Shown here one piece after another: positions 6,456-9,681 of a stretch of 9,681 bases of DNA; the stretch's first letter is position 1, and each line of letters begins with the position of its first letter. The stretch covers positions 1-9,681 of the forward strand of contig QIHL01000010.1 in the NCBI GenBank assembly GCA_003230965.1, read 5' to 3'. Origin of the DNA: Candidatus Magasanikiibacteriota bacterium. Lineage in GTDB: Bacteria; Patescibacteriota; Patescibacteriia; Magasanikbacterales; UBA922. Below the pieces are notes generated by a model. It was given only the letters and a program-made list of their open reading frames with translations, was not told the origin of the DNA and searched no databases. The position numbers and the translations under genes are program-made.

Positions 6456-8276
6456 TTATTCTACAGTAACGCTCTTTGCCAAATTCCTAGGTCTATCCAC
6501 ATCTCGCCCAAGCAAAACTGCAATATAATAGGAAAAAAGTTGCAACGGAATTGTATTCAAAAGTGGTTCCAATAATTCCATCGTATCAGGAACATAAATC
6601 ACGTCGTCTGTTAATTCTTTTGCTTGTTCATCCCCTTGCGTTGCTAGTAACATAATCGGTGATTTTCGTGCCTTTACTTCTTCAATATTACTTCGCATCT
6701 TATCATACAGTTGATCCTTTGTCATAATCCCAATCACAGGAAAATCAGGAGCGAGCAAGGCATTCGCACCGTGCTTCATTTCTCCAGCTGGATATGCTTC
6801 ACTATGAATGTATGTAATTTCTTTTAATTTTTGAGAACCTTCCAAAACAACTGGAAAATTGATACCACGACCAAGAAATAAAGCATTCTTGAAATACATA
6901 TATTTTTCTGCAATAACTTTAATCTTATCAGCTTGTTGTAAAATTATTTCCATTTTTTTAGGAATCTCACGTAGTGAATTAAGTAAACGTTGTCCTGTAG
7001 CAAGCGTAATGAGACGAGTTCGTCCAAACTCAATTGCATAAAGCAATAGTATCGCAACCATATTTGTGTAAGCCTTCGTTGATGCAACTGAAAGTTCAGG
7101 ACCAGCATGCATATATGTTCCTCCATCAGTCTCTCTCGCAATCGTTGAGCCGACAACGTTCACAATCCCACGCACAAAAGCACCGCGTCGCTTTGCTTCA
7201 CGCACGGCTGCCAGTGTATCTGCTGTTTCACCAGATTGAGAAATGGCAAATACTAATGTCTTTTCATTGATAATTGGATTACGATATCTAAACTCGCTTG
7301 CAACATCCACTTCAGTTGAGATATTTGCCAGACGTTCAAATGCATACTTCCCTATCATCGCGGCATAACTCGCTGTTCCACAAGCAATAAGAACAATACG
7401 ATCAATACTGTGTATTTCTTCATCAGTCATATTCAATCCACCGAGATATGCTGTGCCTTCAGTCAAATTGTAGCGCCCGCGAATTGCATCTTGAAACACT
7501 TGTGGCTGATCAAAAATTTCTTTGAGCATGAAATGATCAAACCCTTGTTTTTCTGCCTCTTCATCAGTCCATTCAATTTCTTCTACACATTTGGTGACTA
7601 ATTCGTCAGACAGATTTGTAGTTTCAAGACCATCTTTTGTTATTCGTCCAATTTCACCATCTTCCAAAAAAATTACTTTTTTTGTATATGGCAAAATCGG
7701 TGTGGCATCACTTGCAACATAATATTCACCTTCCCCAAGTCCAACTACAAGCGGACTTCCAAGGCGTGCGACTATCAGTTCATCTTGGTTATCTGCGTAA
7801 ACAACAGCTAAACCATACGTCCCACGCACATGACGCAATGCATTCGTAACAGCTTGTTTCAAATCACCATTATAAAATGAGGCAATCAAGTGAACAAGAA
7901 TCTCACTATCAGTTTGCGATTCAAATTTAATATCCCCAAGTTGATTCTTTAGTTCACGATAATTTTCAATGATGCCATTATGCACCAATGCTAGTTTGCC
8001 ATCTAGTGCCACATGCGGATGTGCATTCTCTTGTGTAACGCCACCATGTGTAGCCCAACGCGTATGTGCAATACCAATATGACCATGCAATTCATTATTT
8101 TTTAATTCTTTTGTTAACTTGTCTATTCGTCCAACAGAACGAACACGTGTAATTTTTCCAGATTCAATTACAGCAACTCCTGCAGAGTCATAGCCACGAT
8201 ATTCTAATCTACGTAACCCTTTTAACAAAATTGGCAAAGCGTCTTTGTCTCCAATATAACCAATGATTCCACACAT
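6456..8276 (-). CDS. glmS: Glutamine-fructose-6-phosphate aminotransferase (isomerizing), GlmS
   Basis: This 606-residue, full-length enzyme (E. coli GlmS is 609) makes glucosamine-6-phosphate from fructose-6-phosphate and glutamine, the first step to UDP-GlcNAc and peptidoglycan precursors. The glutaminase domain (1 to about 220) has the N-terminal nucleophile C2 in MCGIIGYIG, RWATHGG (73-79), HNGIIENY (99-106) and QTDSE (121-125). Two SIS sugar-isomerase domains follow: ACGTASY (298-304), SQSGETADT (346-354) and SVASTKAYT (396-404) in the first; EGSQKLKEITYIHSEAY (479-495) and EMKHGANAL (499-507) in the second. The C-terminus KSVTVE is intact, including the conserved lysine (K601). The start is unambiguous because C2 must follow the initiator Met. 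Only 14 nt separate it from the upstream nucleotidyltransferase gene, so there is no room for a glmS ribozyme or riboswitch, and no Shine-Dalgarno sequence is visible. Confidence 0.98.
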   Translation of the reverse strand: MCGIIGYIGDKDALPILLKGLRRLEYRGYDSAGVAVIESGKITRVRSVGRIDKLTKELKNNELHGHIGIAHTRWATHGGVTQENAHPHVALDGKLALVHNGIIENYRELKNQLGDIKFESQTDSEILVHLIASFYNGDLKQAVTNALRHVRGTYGLAVVYADNQDELIVARLGSPLVVGLGEGEYYVASDATPILPYTKKVIFLEDGEIGRITKDGLETTNLSDELVTKCVEEIEWTDEEAEKQGFDHFMLKEIFDQPQVFQDAIRGRYNLTEGTAYLGGLNMTDEEIHSIDRIVLIACGTASYAAMIGKYAFERLANISTEVDVASEFRYRNPIINEKTLVFAISQSGETADTLAAVREAKRRGAFVRGIVNVVGSTIARETDGGTYMHAGPELSVASTKAYTNMVAILLLYAIEFGRTRLITLATGQRLLNSLREIPKKMEIILQQADKIKVIAEKYMYFKNALFLGRGINFPVVLEGSQKLKEITYIHSEAYPAGEMKHGANALLAPDFPVIGIMTKDQLYDKMRSNIEEVKARKSPIMLLATQGDEQAKELTDDVIYVPDTMELLEPLLNTIPLQLFSYYIAVLLGRDVDRPRNLAKSVTVE

Positions 8277-8290
8277 AAGATAAACAGAAA

Positions 8291-9052
8291 TTAGTGTACA
8301 GATGATGTTTTTCTCCGTCGTGCTTCTTCTAGCTCAGCTGGCGTATTTACACCAAACCACTCATTCAAATTTTGTAATTTTACGATGTGGAATGGCTCAC
8401 TCTGTTCGTATGCCATCGCAAGCACAGTTGTTAAACCATATTCTCCCAATTTACGAAGCTTCGGCATATTGGGAAAAATTTCTTCAAACCACAACCGATT
8501 AAAACAAAATGTTCCAGTACTTACCTCATGAATCTTTTTTTGTTCTTCGGTAACATATTCCTTTTCTATAATTTTAACACCACCATCTGCATTCCGAACA
8601 ATACGACCTAACAATTCAGGATGTTCAACCTCTACTGTTAATAAAGAAAGTTTTACGTTATTCTCTCTGTGCGCTTTTACAAAAGAATACAGAGTCTCTG
8701 GCGTATAGAATGCACTATCATCTCCACCTAAAACAAGAACTGTTTTAATTTCTTCTGGCAAAATATGCATACCAATACATGCGGCATCAGCGGTTCCACG
8801 TTGTTCTGTTTGTTGCGCATACACCACTTTTCTACCAAAATACGCCTCTACTTTTTCTGCATGAAAACCAACAACAAGTACCGTACGCTGTTCAAATAAT
8901 CCAATCTTTTCAAGTGTTGTAACAATATAACTGACTAACGGCTGTCCACCAATTTCAAGCATCACTTTTGGAATATCACTGCATCCTAGACGTGTTCCTC
9001 GCCCAGCAGCAAGAATGACAGCACCAACAGTGCTATCTATTTTTTTCAACAT
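8291..9052 (-). CDS. GlmU N-terminal-type sugar-phosphate nucleotidyltransferase (no acetyltransferase domain)
   Basis: This 253-residue NTP-transferase-fold protein has the nucleotide-binding loop LAAGRGTRL (14-22), PKVM (28-31, catalytic Lys), QRGTADA (84-90, like the GlmU QLGTAHA segment), VLGGDD (107-112, D111 in the metal position), GRIVRNADGG (149-158), EVSTGTF (176-182) and GVNTPAEL (234-241, the GlmU GVN metal-binding asparagine). The order and spacing of these match the uridylyltransferase half of GlmU better than RfbA/GalU enzymes. It stops at the point where bifunctional GlmU begins its hexapeptide-repeat acetyltransferase domain, which is absent here. Expected reaction: GlcNAc-1-P (or a related sugar-1-P) plus UTP to UDP-sugar. 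Being immediately upstream of glmS supports a UDP-GlcNAc pathway role. The start overlaps the end of the HAD gene by 20 nt. The exact sugar is inferred. Confidence 0.88.
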   Translation of the reverse strand: MLKKIDSTVGAVILAAGRGTRLGCSDIPKVMLEIGGQPLVSYIVTTLEKIGLFEQRTVLVVGFHAEKVEAYFGRKVVYAQQTEQRGTADAACIGMHILPEEIKTVLVLGGDDSAFYTPETLYSFVKAHRENNVKLSLLTVEVEHPELLGRIVRNADGGVKIIEKEYVTEEQKKIHEVSTGTFCFNRLWFEEIFPNMPKLRKLGEYGLTTVLAMAYEQSEPFHIVKLQNLNEWFGVNTPAELEEARRRKTSSVH

Positions 9053-9668
9053 ATTGTGCTATTTGTGTGAGTGAAGAAAAATGTGGGAGATTACTTTGTG
9101 TATATTCTTTTATATCAAATTTTTTACATATTTTTAAAACAGAACACATACCACAAAATTGTTTATTCAAATCTAGTGTTTCTTCTATCTTATCATTTAT
9201 AAACCACGTACTTGTAACATCATATTCTATAAATATTTTTTTCAAAATATTTTTTTTTGATTTTTTATCAAAATATAAATGCTTAAAATATTTATCAATA
9301 CCTAAATCTTTTATTTTTAATTTTTGAAAATCTGAATTACCCAGACTTAAAAGTATCATTGGTTCATTAAATGATTTTATTTTTTCAAGAAACAAAAGTG
9401 TATCTGGAAATAAAAAATCTTGCATAGTACTAGTACTTTTTCCTTGTAAAATATTAAGTACTTCTTCTTTATCATACCCTATCTTTGAAAGACTGTCTGC
9501 ATGACGTTCATTTGAATAAACAAAAAATCCATCTGAATCATTTCGTGCTTCAATATACGTCTCCTGAAATTCTTTTTTTGATACGCCGATATATTTTATA
9601 GCATCAAATCGTGATTGCCTAAATGCCTGGCTATCAAAAAGTGTATCATCAAAATCAAGTATAAACAT
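9033..9668 (-). CDS. HAD-superfamily hydrolase (putative phosphatase)
   Basis: This 211-residue protein opens with the HAD motif I DFDDTLFDS (5-13; nucleophile D5, acid/base D7). A helical cap region follows (about 15-90). Then come motif II ILLSLGNSD (105-113, S108), lysines at 135-139 as candidates for motif III, and FINDKIEETLD (156-166) at the motif IV position. Motif IV usually reads GDxxxD; here it is NDKIEE, so metal coordination would use N158/D159 with E162 or E163. The substrate is not predictable. It is the first gene of the visible cluster; only 13 nt lie upstream, where AGGA (four bases before the ATG) is the one Shine-Dalgarno-like sequence I found. The end overlaps the nucleotidyltransferase start by 20 nt, suggesting coupled translation. 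It is richer in Lys, Ile and Phe codons than glmS, as expected for a less conserved protein. Confidence 0.85.
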   Translation of the reverse strand: MFILDFDDTLFDSQAFRQSRFDAIKYIGVSKKEFQETYIEARNDSDGFFVYSNERHADSLSKIGYDKEEVLNILQGKSTSTMQDFLFPDTLLFLEKIKSFNEPMILLSLGNSDFQKLKIKDLGIDKYFKHLYFDKKSKKNILKKIFIEYDVTSTWFINDKIEETLDLNKQFCGMCSVLKICKKFDIKEYTQSNLPHFSSLTQIAQYVEKNR

Positions 9669-9681
9669 AGTATCCTAATTT

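Noticed and set aside
6944..7156. Minus-strand 70-codon frame inside glmS
   Set aside because: It is an out-of-frame reading of the well-conserved GlmS SIS domain with no recognisable motif.
8277..8290. glmS ribozyme/riboswitch
   Set aside because: Only 14 non-coding bases precede glmS, and the upstream sequence is coding for the nucleotidyltransferase.
9240..9330. Poly-T/poly-A runs as terminators or repeats
   Set aside because: They encode Lys- and Phe-rich parts of the HAD protein in an AT-rich genome and have no G-C-rich stem next to them.
1..9681. CRISPR arrays, tRNA/rRNA genes, insertion sequences
   Set aside because: I looked for repeated units, cloverleaf-like GC-rich stretches and transposase motifs and found none; the window is essentially filled by ten protein genes.

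Overview
The window is AT-rich bacterial DNA, almost entirely coding. All ten recognisable genes lie on the minus strand, so transcription runs from the right edge to the left. The genes are short and packed, with 20-nt overlaps or gaps of at most about 90 nt. There are almost no Shine-Dalgarno sequences, and TGA is used as a stop. These traits, with an Endonuclease Q-type PHP protein, a divergent YvcK and a stand-alone GlmU-type uridylyltransferase domain, suggest a small-genome Patescibacteria/CPR-like bacterium. That placement is an inference from style and gene families, not from a marker gene.

Right half, in transcription order (9668 to about 5096): a HAD-family hydrolase; a GlmU N-terminal-type sugar-phosphate nucleotidyltransferase; full-length GlmS (glutamine-fructose-6-phosphate aminotransferase); a YvcK/GlmR (CofD-like) protein; and a small GNAT acetyltransferase. 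Together they look like a UDP-GlcNAc supply and sensing operon. GlmS makes glucosamine-6-P, the nucleotidyltransferase could make UDP-GlcNAc, and YvcK/GlmR proteins are known in Firmicutes to bind UDP-GlcNAc and act on GlmS.

An 88-nt non-coding leader (5008-5095) separates the two halves. It holds a weak promoter candidate, a small AT hairpin and two TACGTA palindromes.

Left half (5007 to 1): three genes resembling succinyl-CoA synthetase beta, succinyl-CoA synthetase alpha and citrate synthase. Their signatures are those of citrate-cleaving enzymes: GGGAS, ANFTNV and VRR in the beta-like protein, SRSGGMTNE in the alpha-like protein, and DHGPG, GYGHK and NIDG in the citrate-synthase-like protein. 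I read them as a citryl-CoA synthetase (two subunits) plus citryl-CoA lyase, that is, a three-gene ATP-citrate lyase producing acetyl-CoA and oxaloacetate from citrate. This is the most interesting content of the window. It is followed by a polytopic membrane protein, possibly a GT-C-type glycosyltransferase, and the first 269 codons of an Endonuclease Q family DNA-repair nuclease that runs off the left edge.

For four genes the longest open frame starts at TTG, or at an ATG inside the preceding gene. In each case an ATG a little downstream, after the preceding stop or nearer to the conserved domain, is the more credible start and is the one used here. I saw no RNA genes, CRISPR arrays, insertion sequences, long repeats or riboswitches. 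No stretch longer than 300 bases lacks a gene.
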